Source: UMGS172 sp045587185 (GTDB lineage Bacteria > Bacillota > Clostridia > Oscillospirales > Acutalibacteraceae). From it: a DNA stretch of 48,240 nucleotides. Made by a program: the position numbers and the translations under genes. Positions within the stretch are counted from its first letter, which is position 1. Every line of letters begins with the position of its first letter. The notes under the pieces were generated by a model. It was not told where the DNA came from. It ran no database searches and was given only the letters and a program-made list of their open reading frames with translations. The stretch is taken from NCBI GenBank assembly GCA_045587185.1, contig JAZNBS010000040.1, positions 1 to 48,240 of the forward strand, read 5' to 3'. Shown in pieces: positions 32,804 through 38,622 of this stretch.

Positions 32804-32844
32804 TTGACTAGCGACGCAGTTTATGGTAATATATACTGCGTCGC
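32804..32844 (+). promoter_or_regulatory. tRNA-Gly promoter with flanking inverted repeat
   Basis: TTGACT (32804-32809), 17 bases, TAATAT (32827-32832). The -10 box sits inside the 14-base spacer of a perfect 10-bp inverted repeat GCGACGCAGT (32811-32820) / ACTGCGTCGC (32835-32844). The left arm lies before the start point, so the repeat would act on DNA. It may be a repressor operator or a decayed clpE terminator; the latter lacks a T tract. Confidence 0.75.
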
Positions 32845-32850
32845 AATGAT

Positions 32851-32924
<74 letters not shown>

Positions 32925-32972
32925 AAAATGCCCGGCCGTTGGCAACAGTCATCGGTTTATGGGCGTTTTTTA
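32925..32972 (+). terminator. Hairpin with T run between tRNA-Gly and tRNA-Arg
   Basis: AAAAATGCCC pairs with GGGCGTTTTTT (one wobble) around an inner CCG/CGG hairpin. It looks like a terminator, yet tRNA-Arg begins 14 bases later without a visible promoter of its own. It may be leaky, or a processing signal. Confidence 0.6.
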
Positions 32973-32985
32973 TGAGAACGAATAA

Positions 32986-33062
32986 GCGCTGATAGCTCAG
33001 CTGGATAGAGCAACTGCCTTCTAAGCAGTAGGTCGGGGGTTCGAGTCCCTCTCAGCGCGCCA
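32986..33062 (+). tRNA. tRNA-Arg (anticodon TCT)
   Basis: 77 bases: acceptor GCGCTGA/TCAGCGC, D arm GCTC/GAGC, anticodon stem ACTGC/GCAGT with loop CTTCTAA (anticodon TCT, reads AGA/AGG), T arm GGGGG-TTCGAGT-CCCTC, discriminator G and an encoded CCA. Confidence 0.95.
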
Positions 33063-33096
33063 GAAAAAGACCTTGTCTTTCGACAAGGTCTTTTTC
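33063..33096 (+). terminator. Terminator after tRNA-Arg
   Basis: A perfect 15-bp stem GAAAAAGACCTTGTC/GACAAGGTCTTTTTC with a 4-base loop; the T run forms part of the 3' arm. Confidence 0.9.
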
Positions 33097-33110
33097 AACT
33101 AAATACACCC

Positions 33111-33232
33111 TACGGGTGGGTGAAATATTGCTTCGCAATGTGAAAATCTCGCTTCGCTCGAATGAAATCACTGTGGTGGTGGGTGGATTTAATTTCACAT
33201 TTTGCCGAAAGGCAAAATATTTCATTTTATAA
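33111..33232. repeat. Cluster of short hairpins with TGAAAT-type boxes
   Basis: About 120 non-coding bases made of mini-hairpins with TTC(G)- or GAAA-type loops: CACCC-TAC-GGGTG, ATTGC-TTC-GCAAT (33127-33139), CTCGCTTCGCTCG, and ATTTTGCC-GAAA-GGCAAAAT (33199-33218), separated by GTGAAAT, AATGAAAT and ATTTCA boxes. This resembles intergenic palindromic repeats that I recall from gut Clostridia genomes. No other copy is evident in this window. Confidence 0.5.
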
Positions 33233-33270
33233 GGCTTTCATAAAGAACGCACATATTATTTAAAAAAGTG

Positions 33271-33299
33271 TTGACAAATTAACATTTGGAATTTATAAT
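33271..33299 (+). promoter_or_regulatory. Consensus promoter upstream of the tRNA-Ser region
   Basis: TTGACA (33271-33276), 17 bases, TATAAT (33294-33299), both perfect. It drives first through the broken tRNA-Ser copy and then the intact tRNA-Ser 230 bases downstream. Confidence 0.88.
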
Positions 33300-33327
33300 A
33301 ACACTGTTGCATCGACAACTATATTAT

Positions 33328-33474
33328 TATACGGAGACGTATCGAAGTGGGGACGTTTGCGAGCGCTGCCGGTGGCAGATGAAGCGAGCAATAAGGAGTG
33401 GCCGCGGTCTAACAAAATCGAGCACCAATGGATGCGATGATTTTTTCGGGCACCGCAACAGGACATAACGGGGC
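33328..33474 (+). pseudogene. Broken tRNA-Ser copy with GC-rich insert
   Basis: Positions 33328-33350 repeat exactly the 23 bases at 33528-33550 (5 flanking bases plus the first 18 of tRNA-Ser). Then about 113 GC-rich bases follow (33351-33463), after which CATAACGGGGC (33464-33474) again matches the tRNA (33552-33562) before diverging for good. The rest of the tRNA is missing. ACGGGGCGCCCCGT at the junction (33468-33481) is a perfect palindrome. It may be a remnant of an element inserted in the D-arm, or an aborted tandem duplication. The insert has some internal pairing (CTGCC/GGCAG, GCGGT/ACCGC) but matches no RNA family I know. Confidence 0.6.
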
Positions 33475-33532
33475 GCCCCGTTCGGTATAAATTCAATAGT
33501 TTGTTTTACTAAAAATTGTATTTTGCATATAC

Positions 33533-33621
33533 GGAGACGTATCGAAGTGGTCATAACGGGGCTGACTCGAAATCAGTTAGGGAGCAATCCCCCGCGAGTT
33601 CGAATCTCGCCGTCTCCGCCA
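33533..33621 (+). tRNA. tRNA-Ser (anticodon CGA)
   Basis: An 89-base class II tRNA: acceptor GGAGACG/CGTCTCC, anticodon stem GCTGA/TCAGT with loop CTCGAAA (anticodon CGA, reads TCG), a long variable arm GGGAGCAATCCC, T arm GCGAG-TTCGAAT-CTCGC, discriminator G and an encoded CCA. Confidence 0.95.
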
Positions 33622-33624
33622 TCT

Positions 33625-33666
33625 AAAAGGAAATCGCACCGTAAGGTATGATTTCCTTTTAATTTT
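33625..33666 (+). terminator. Terminator after tRNA-Ser
   Basis: Stem AAAAGGAAATC/GATTTCCTTTT with an inner ACC-GTAA-GGT hairpin, followed by AATTTT. Confidence 0.85.
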
Positions 33667-33673
33667 ATACACA

Positions 33674-33713
33674 AAAAATATAAAAATCAAGCCGACTGTT
33701 TATACAGTCGGCT
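33674..33713 (-). terminator. Terminator of the fumarase-beta operon
   Basis: A perfect 9-bp stem AGCCGACTG/CAGTCGGCT. On the minus strand it is followed by TGATTTTTATATTTTTT. The plus strand also has a delayed TTTTTT, so it can act in both directions. Confidence 0.8.
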
Positions 33714-33733
33714 AATTGTTTTTTGGCATAATT

Positions 33734-34264
33734 TTAACTATTAAAAAGATTTCCTCCGTGACAATCAATACCTACAATAAGCGGAAAATCTTTAAATTGC
33801 AGTTTCTTTATCGACTCACAACCCAAATCTTCAAAGGCAATAACTTCACATGAGATAATACATTTTGATGCAAGTGCACCCGCACCGCCGATTGCACATA
33901 AATAAACGGCCTTATTGCGGATTATTGCATCACAAACATTGCTGTTGCGTTCACCTTTGCCAATCATACAGCAAAGACCCAAGTCAAGTAAGGCAGGGGA
34001 GTAAGAGTCCATTCTACCTGAGGTTGTGGGACCGCAACTGCCAATAGCAAGACCGTTTGGTGAGGGGGTGGGGCCTGCATAGTAGATACTGGCGCCGTTT
34101 ATTTCAAAAGGCAAGGACTCATTATTGTTTAACATCTGCATTATTCTGCCGTGTGCGGCATCACGCGCTGTATAAACGGTACCTGAAAGAAAAACTTTGT
34201 CACCGACAATTAAATTTTCGGTATTAAGTTTTAAATCGGATGTATTAAGGTAATGGATTTTCAT
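33734..34264 (-). CDS. Fumarate hydratase class I, C-terminal (beta) subunit
   Basis: Beta subunit of a two-part [4Fe-4S] fumarase or tartrate dehydratase (176 residues), which hydrates fumarate to malate with an alpha subunit holding the cluster. Family motifs are GDKVFLSGTVYTARDAAHGRI near 21-41, YAGPTPSPNGLAIGSCGPTTSGRMDSY near 62-88 and YLCAIGGAGALASKCI near 121-136. The length is normal. The alpha subunit normally lies beside it, but here the neighbour is a DivIVA-like coiled-coil gene overlapping by 4 bases (ATGA). The alpha subunit must be elsewhere if this is functional. Malate made here could feed the genes at 157-2474. Confidence 0.88.
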   Translation of the reverse strand: MKIHYLNTSDLKLNTENLIVGDKVFLSGTVYTARDAAHGRIMQMLNNNESLPFEINGASIYYAGPTPSPNGLAIGSCGPTTSGRMDSYSPALLDLGLCCMIGKGERNSNVCDAIIRNKAVYLCAIGGAGALASKCIISCEVIAFEDLGCESIKKLQFKDFPLIVGIDCHGGNLFNS

Positions 34265-34797
34265 TCAGTAACACCTTTGAGCACGTTTTCTGAATCACAC
34301 GCAACCTCATCAATAGTCGAATCATTATCCTCAATACGTGATTTGGTTTGTGCGATGATACTCTTAAGTTGTGCAACTTCATCAAGATAAGATTTGGTTT
34401 TTTCATCCAAAAGTCGGCTGATTTCTGATAGTTCAGTTTCGGTATCATCAACAACCGACATATTTTTTTCAACGGCGATTTTACTCAACCTTGCGTTTTC
34501 TTGTGCGGCATTTAAAATAGTGCCTGCATTGGCCTGCGCCACAAGATACAAACGTCCAATTGATTGACCCAATCGGGTAATTTCATCCTCACGCTTTTTA
34601 AATTCATCAAGTTGAGCACTAATTTCTGAAATCTTTTCTTCGAGCACACTGCACTTATCGGAAAGTTCTAAATTAAGCGACTCAACTTCTTTGATATTTT
34701 GTTTCAGTTTGCTTTCGGCCTCTTTTGATTCGTAAATATATTTCATAACATCTTCTTTATTAAAACCGAAAAGACTGTTTCTGAATTTTTTGTTCAT
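34261..34797 (-). CDS. DivIVA-like coiled-coil protein
   Basis: A cytosolic 178-residue protein, nearly all helical coiled coil. The opening KFRNSLFGFNKEDVMKYIYE resembles the membrane-binding start of DivIVA/GpsB proteins (an aromatic-Gly-Phe, then a DVxxY-type stretch). Residues about 20-75 and 105-160 carry heptads (KLKQNIKEVESLNLELSDKCSVLEEKISEISAQLDEFKKRE; SELSRLLDEKT-like segments). An RLYLVAQANAGTILNAAQENA segment resembles the second DivIVA segment. TTGGAG supports ATG 34797 over the open frame from 34809. It could organise cell poles or septa; identity is partial. It overlaps the fumarase beta gene by 4 bases. Confidence 0.65.
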   Translation of the reverse strand: MNKKFRNSLFGFNKEDVMKYIYESKEAESKLKQNIKEVESLNLELSDKCSVLEEKISEISAQLDEFKKREDEITRLGQSIGRLYLVAQANAGTILNAAQENARLSKIAVEKNMSVVDDTETELSEISRLLDEKTKSYLDEVAQLKSIIAQTKSRIEDNDSTIDEVACDSENVLKGVTE

Positions 34798-34835
34798 AAC
34801 ATACTCCAAATTTTAAATTTAAACTATTCAATGTC

Positions 34836-34864
34836 ATTATAACCGCTTTTAATGTATATTGCAA
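34836..34864 (-). promoter_or_regulatory. Promoter of the DivIVA-like/fumarase-beta operon
   Basis: On the minus strand, TTGCAA (34864-34859), 17 bases, TATAAT (34841-34836). It lies 39 bases before the start codon and is divergent from the nusB promoter. Confidence 0.8.
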
Positions 34865-34907
34865 CAAAAAAATATGTTGAAAAAGCCGTTAAAAGGGTAA
34901 ATATAAC

Positions 34908-34936
34908 TTGAATTTAAAGTAAAATAGTAGTATTAT
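34908..34936 (+). promoter_or_regulatory. Promoter of the nusB-recN cluster
   Basis: TTGAAT (34908-34913), 17 bases, TATTAT (34931-34936). No other clear promoter is seen before the roughly 10-kb run of tightly packed plus-strand genes. Confidence 0.75.
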
Positions 34937-34988
34937 ATAAAATGAATAAAAATGCAATTATTTGAATATTTAGTTAGCAGGTGTTTTT

Positions 34989-35387
34989 ATGACAAGAAAA
35001 GAAGCAAGAAATCAAGCCTTTGTCCTTATATTTGAAAAAGGGATAAACAACGAATCGGTTGAGAATATACTTGACGCTGCGCGTGAATGCAGAGATTTTT
35101 TGGAGGATGAGGACGGATATACCGTTAAGGCTTTTACAGGTACATTTGAGCACGTAGATGTAATCGACGAAAAGATTGCTACGCATTTATCGGGATGGGT
35201 TATCAACCGTCTTTCAAAAGTATCTCTGGCTGTTTTGCGTCTTGCAGTATATGAGATTTTTTATATGGATGATATTCCCGAAGCCGTTTCTATTGATGAG
35301 GCTGTTGAACTGTGCAAAACCTACTCCACAACCGATGACGCTTCCTTTGTAAACGGAGTTTTGGGAAGCATTGTCCGCAACAAATAA
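34989..35387 (+). CDS. nusB: Transcription antitermination protein NusB
   Basis: A 132-residue all-helical RNA-binding protein that with NusE/S10 binds boxA RNA in rRNA leaders. It opens MTRKEARNQAFVLIFEK. WVINRLSKVSLAVLRLAVYEIFY and IPEAVSIDEAVELCKTYSTTDDASFVNGVLGSIV are the conserved C-terminal helices. An AGGTG ribosome site precedes it. First gene of the long cluster; the next start codon follows its stop by one base. Confidence 0.95.
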   Translation: MTRKEARNQAFVLIFEKGINNESVENILDAARECRDFLEDEDGYTVKAFTGTFEHVDVIDEKIATHLSGWVINRLSKVSLAVLRLAVYEIFYMDDIPEAVSIDEAVELCKTYSTTDDASFVNGVLGSIVRNK

Positions 35388-35388
35388 A

Positions 35389-36321
35389 ATGTGTTGTTAT
35401 TTAGGAATTGATACAAGCAATTATACGACATCCTGCGCTTCATACTGTCCTCAAAACGGTGCTTTTATCAACTCAAGACGTTTATTGCCTGTTGAACAGG
35501 GAAGCATTGGCCTCAGGCAAAGTGACGCTTTGTTTCACCATACCAAAGCGTTGCCTGATATAATTAGTTTTGCGTGTAAAGATTCAGATGTAATTAACGC
35601 CATAGGTGTTTCAGACCGTCCGAGACCGCTTTCTGATAGTTATATGCCTTGTTTTTTGGCGGGTGTTTCGGCTGCATCGGCTATTTCGTCAGCAATGGGG
35701 ATACCGCTTTATAAATTTTCCCATCAGGCAGGTCACGTTGCCGCTGCATTATTTTCGGCAAATAAACTTGACCTTATCGGTCAGAAATTCATCTCATTTC
35801 ATATTTCAGGCGGAACTACTGAGGCATTACTTACCGAATATGATAAAAATGAATTTTTTAAGACAACAATAGTAGCAAAATCGTTAGACCTAAAAATGGG
35901 TCAGGCGGTTGACCGTGTCGGTGTTATGATGGGTTTGCCGTTTCCAGCAGGAAAAGAACTTGATGCATTATCACAATCTGGAAGTCTGCCACAAAAACCG
36001 AGACCTAGTATGAAGGGTGCCGATTGCAGTATTTCGGGTCTTGAAAACAAAGCAAAGCAACTGCTTGAAAAGGGAACGCCTAAAGAAGACATTGCACTAT
36101 TCACTATTGCTTATCTTTGTGAGACTGTTGACCTAATGACATATGAATTAAAGCAAGAATTCGGCGATATACCGTTTGTTTTTGCTGGCGGTGTAATGTC
36201 TAACACTTATATCAGAAAACATATAACTGAAAAATACGGAGCTTTTTTTGCAAGTGCCGAACTTTCAAGTGACAACGCTGTAGGCACCGCTGTTATGACT
36301 TCAATTTTGCATAATAAATAA
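35389..36321 (+). CDS. TsaD/Kae1-like (peptidase M22 family) protein
   Basis: ASKHA-fold protein (310 residues) related to TsaD, which makes t6A in tRNA, but from the shorter paralogue group often annotated as O-sialoglycoprotein endopeptidase. LGIDTSNYTTS is at the start, the metal motif SHQAGH (His112, His116) matches the HxxxH of TsaD, ISGGTTEAL is the phosphate loop, and FAGGVMSNTYI lies near the end. The frame opens at TTG 35371 inside nusB, but homology begins at ATG 35389; no good ribosome site is seen, so coupling to nusB translation is likely. True TsaD normally has HxEGH and about 340 residues, so a second TsaD probably exists elsewhere. Confidence 0.8.
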   Translation: MCCYLGIDTSNYTTSCASYCPQNGAFINSRRLLPVEQGSIGLRQSDALFHHTKALPDIISFACKDSDVINAIGVSDRPRPLSDSYMPCFLAGVSAASAISSAMGIPLYKFSHQAGHVAAALFSANKLDLIGQKFISFHISGGTTEALLTEYDKNEFFKTTIVAKSLDLKMGQAVDRVGVMMGLPFPAGKELDALSQSGSLPQKPRPSMKGADCSISGLENKAKQLLEKGTPKEDIALFTIAYLCETVDLMTYELKQEFGDIPFVFAGGVMSNTYIRKHITEKYGAFFASAELSSDNAVGTAVMTSILHNK

Positions 36322-36332
36322 TGGAGGACAAA

Positions 36333-37544
36333 ATGAACGGACAGTTGATTACCGTTTCACAATTAAATAGGTATGTCAAATCTGTTTTAGACTCCGATTT
36401 TAACCTAAAAAGTGTATTTGTTTCGGGTGAGATTTCCAATTTTAAGATAAACTCATTCAGCAGTCATATGTATTTCACCTTAAAGGATGAGGATGCAGCC
36501 GTAAAAGCAGTGATGTTTAAATCTTCGGTTGTAAAACTGAAATTCTTACCGCAAGAGGGAATGAGGGTTATTTGCCGTGCGGGTGTTACTCTTTATGAAC
36601 GTGACGGTGCTTATCAGTTGTATGTTACCGATATTCAGCCTGATGGTGCGGGTAGTATTGCCATTGCTTTTCAGCAATTAAAAGACAAACTTTCTAAAGA
36701 AGGATTGTTTGACCAAAGTAAAAAACTACCATTACCGCAATTTCCGCAAAAAATTGCAATAATCACATCAGAAACGGGCGCCGCAGTTCAAGATATGATA
36801 AGTGTTATTGGCAGACGTTGGCCTTTGGCAACACTCGTTATGTGCCCTGTAAAAGTGCAAGGAGATGGCTCTGCTATACAGATGTGCAATGCACTTGATA
36901 AGGTAAATAATGCCACCGACTGCGATGTAATCATCATTGGCCGCGGTGGCGGTTCTGCAGAAGACCTGTGGTGTTTTAATGATGAAAACCTTGCACGGAA
37001 AATTTCTTCATCAAGAATTCCTGTAATATCGGCTGTGGGCCATGAAACCGATTTTACAATATGCGATTTTGCAGCCGATAAACGGGCTGCTACTCCGTCA
37101 GCCGCCGCTGAAATTGCCGTACCCGACCGCTCTGAGATTCTTATAGGTGTTATCAGTTGTAAACAGCATCTTGATGTTTATATAAAATCATATATTGATT
37201 CTTTGCTAAATAAAATTGATAATTTAACAACAAGAAAGGTTTTAACCGATGAATTCGGTACAGTTGACCGCCTTTCTTTGAGTCTTGACAATTTTAAACA
37301 TCGGCTTGATGTCTCGTTCAATAAAATAAGTTCAAACGCAGTCAATCGGTTGTCGGAATTGACTGCAAAACTTGATGTTTTGAACCCCGCTAAAATCCTT
37401 TTGAGAGGTTTTTCGATAACCGAAAAGCAGGGAACAACGGTTAAAAGCATCGACGATTTGAATGTTGACGATACAGTGATGTTAAAACTGGTTGACGGAA
37501 ACGCAGAATGTAAAGTATTATCGACCGAGAGGTATAAATTATGA
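36333..37544 (+). CDS. xseA: Exodeoxyribonuclease VII large subunit
   Basis: Catalytic subunit (403 residues) of the single-strand nuclease ExoVII. The N-terminal OB fold is SVFVSGEISNFKINSFSSHMYFTLKDEDAAVKAVMFKS (about 27-65). The nuclease core holds IAIITSETGAAVQDMISVIGRRWP and IIIGRGGGSAEDLWCFNDENLAR, then VISAVGHETDFTICDFAADKRAATPSAAAE. A long coiled-coil tail for XseB follows. GGAGG at 36323-36327 sets ATG 36333. It overlaps xseB by 4 bases. Confidence 0.96.
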   Translation: MNGQLITVSQLNRYVKSVLDSDFNLKSVFVSGEISNFKINSFSSHMYFTLKDEDAAVKAVMFKSSVVKLKFLPQEGMRVICRAGVTLYERDGAYQLYVTDIQPDGAGSIAIAFQQLKDKLSKEGLFDQSKKLPLPQFPQKIAIITSETGAAVQDMISVIGRRWPLATLVMCPVKVQGDGSAIQMCNALDKVNNATDCDVIIIGRGGGSAEDLWCFNDENLARKISSSRIPVISAVGHETDFTICDFAADKRAATPSAAAEIAVPDRSEILIGVISCKQHLDVYIKSYIDSLLNKIDNLTTRKVLTDEFGTVDRLSLSLDNFKHRLDVSFNKISSNAVNRLSELTAKLDVLNPAKILLRGFSITEKQGTTVKSIDDLNVDDTVMLKLVDGNAECKVLSTERYKL

Positions 37545-37732
37545 GTGTATCCTTTGAAAATAATCTTAAAGAACTTGAGAGCATCGTGCAAAGGTTAGAA
37601 TCCGGTGATTGCGGACTTGACGAATCGTTGGAACTTTATTCCAAGGGCATCCAACTTTCTGTTGAGTGCAAAAAGCAACTTGAGACCGCACGTCAGAAAA
37701 TTGAGCACATATCTGATTATACTAATGATTAA
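37541..37732 (+). CDS. xseB: Exodeoxyribonuclease VII small subunit
   Basis: Helical-hairpin subunit (63 residues) that coats the XseA tail. It matches the family: FENNLKELESIVQRLESGDCGLDESLELYSKGIQL. ATGA overlap with xseA ensures coupled synthesis. Normal length. Confidence 0.95.
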   Translation: MSVSFENNLKELESIVQRLESGDCGLDESLELYSKGIQLSVECKKQLETARQKIEHISDYTND

Positions 37733-37742
37733 AGGTTGAATT

Positions 37743-38609
37743 ATGTTTGAGAAATATATCAATGATATTGAACAGAAGTTGAGTGAAGAATTAGCGTTGA
37801 GAAACTGTGAGTACTCTCATCTTTACGACGCTATGAGGTATAGTATTGAAGCTGGCGGAAAACGCATAAGACCGTGTCTTTTAATGGAGTTTATGCGTGT
37901 TGCAGGCGGAAAACCTGAAAATGCGATTAACTTTGCAGTCGCTTTGGAAATGATACATACATACTCGCTTATCCATGATGATTTGCCGTGTATGGATGAT
38001 GATGATATGCGTCGTGGCAAGCCGTCCTGTCATATAAAGTTCGGAGAGTCGACTGCCTTGCTTGCAGGAGACGCATTATTGAATGACGCTTTTTATGTTG
38101 CACTGTCTACCGAAAATGTACCGTATGACCGTATATGCAAAGCAGCAAAGGTTTTGTCCCAATGTGCAGGTTCCAACGGTATGATAGGCGGTCAGATTAT
38201 CGACCTAAAATATGAAGACAAAACCGCTGATTTGGGAGTTGTGAATGAACTTTACCGATTGAAAACGGGCGGATTGATTAAAGCGGCTGCTATGATTGGT
38301 TGTATACTGGCAGGCGCAAATGACAAAATGATAAATGCCGCGATAGAGTTTGCCGAAAAAATCGGTCTTGCTTTTCAAATTCGAGATGATATTCTCGATG
38401 TTATCAGCACCAATGAAGAACTTGGCAAACCCATAGGAAGTGATGCCGAATCACGGAAATCTACCTATGTGTCATTGGTAGGCGTCAACCAAGCGCAGTT
38501 GGATGTGCAGAAACTTACCGATGAGGCTATAGATGCCCTAACAGCATTCGGCAAGAATGCTGTTACACTGAAAGAATTTGCTCTCGCACTTGTGGGAAGA
38601 AAAAAATAA
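37743..38609 (+). CDS. ispA: Polyprenyl (farnesyl/geranyl) diphosphate synthase
   Basis: Short-chain isoprenyl diphosphate synthase (288 residues) that joins C5 units to give C10-C15 allylic diphosphates for undecaprenyl and quinone synthesis. The first Asp-rich motif DDLPCMDDDD is at about 79-88 and the second, RDDILD, near 216. GGKRIRP near 38-44 and GGQIIDLKYE are further family marks. The two extra residues in the first motif are typical of bacterial FPP synthase. It lies next to dxs, the usual Firmicute order xseB-ispA-dxs. Confidence 0.93.
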   Translation: MFEKYINDIEQKLSEELALRNCEYSHLYDAMRYSIEAGGKRIRPCLLMEFMRVAGGKPENAINFAVALEMIHTYSLIHDDLPCMDDDDMRRGKPSCHIKFGESTALLAGDALLNDAFYVALSTENVPYDRICKAAKVLSQCAGSNGMIGGQIIDLKYEDKTADLGVVNELYRLKTGGLIKAAAMIGCILAGANDKMINAAIEFAEKIGLAFQIRDDILDVISTNEELGKPIGSDAESRKSTYVSLVGVNQAQLDVQKLTDEAIDALTAFGKNAVTLKEFALALVGRKK

Positions 38610-38622
38610 AGGATGTTGTTTA

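Noticed and set aside
33111..33232. CRISPR array
   Set aside because: The repeats are short unequal hairpins without constant repeat and spacer lengths, and no cas genes are present.
33328..33474. tRNA-Sec instead of a broken tRNA-Ser copy
   Set aside because: No TCA anticodon loop, no 3' acceptor arm and no T arm can be found downstream of the shared 5' end.
33286..33554. Small open frames over the broken tRNA-Ser copy
   Set aside because: They run through promoter and tRNA sequence on both strands and have no ribosome sites.
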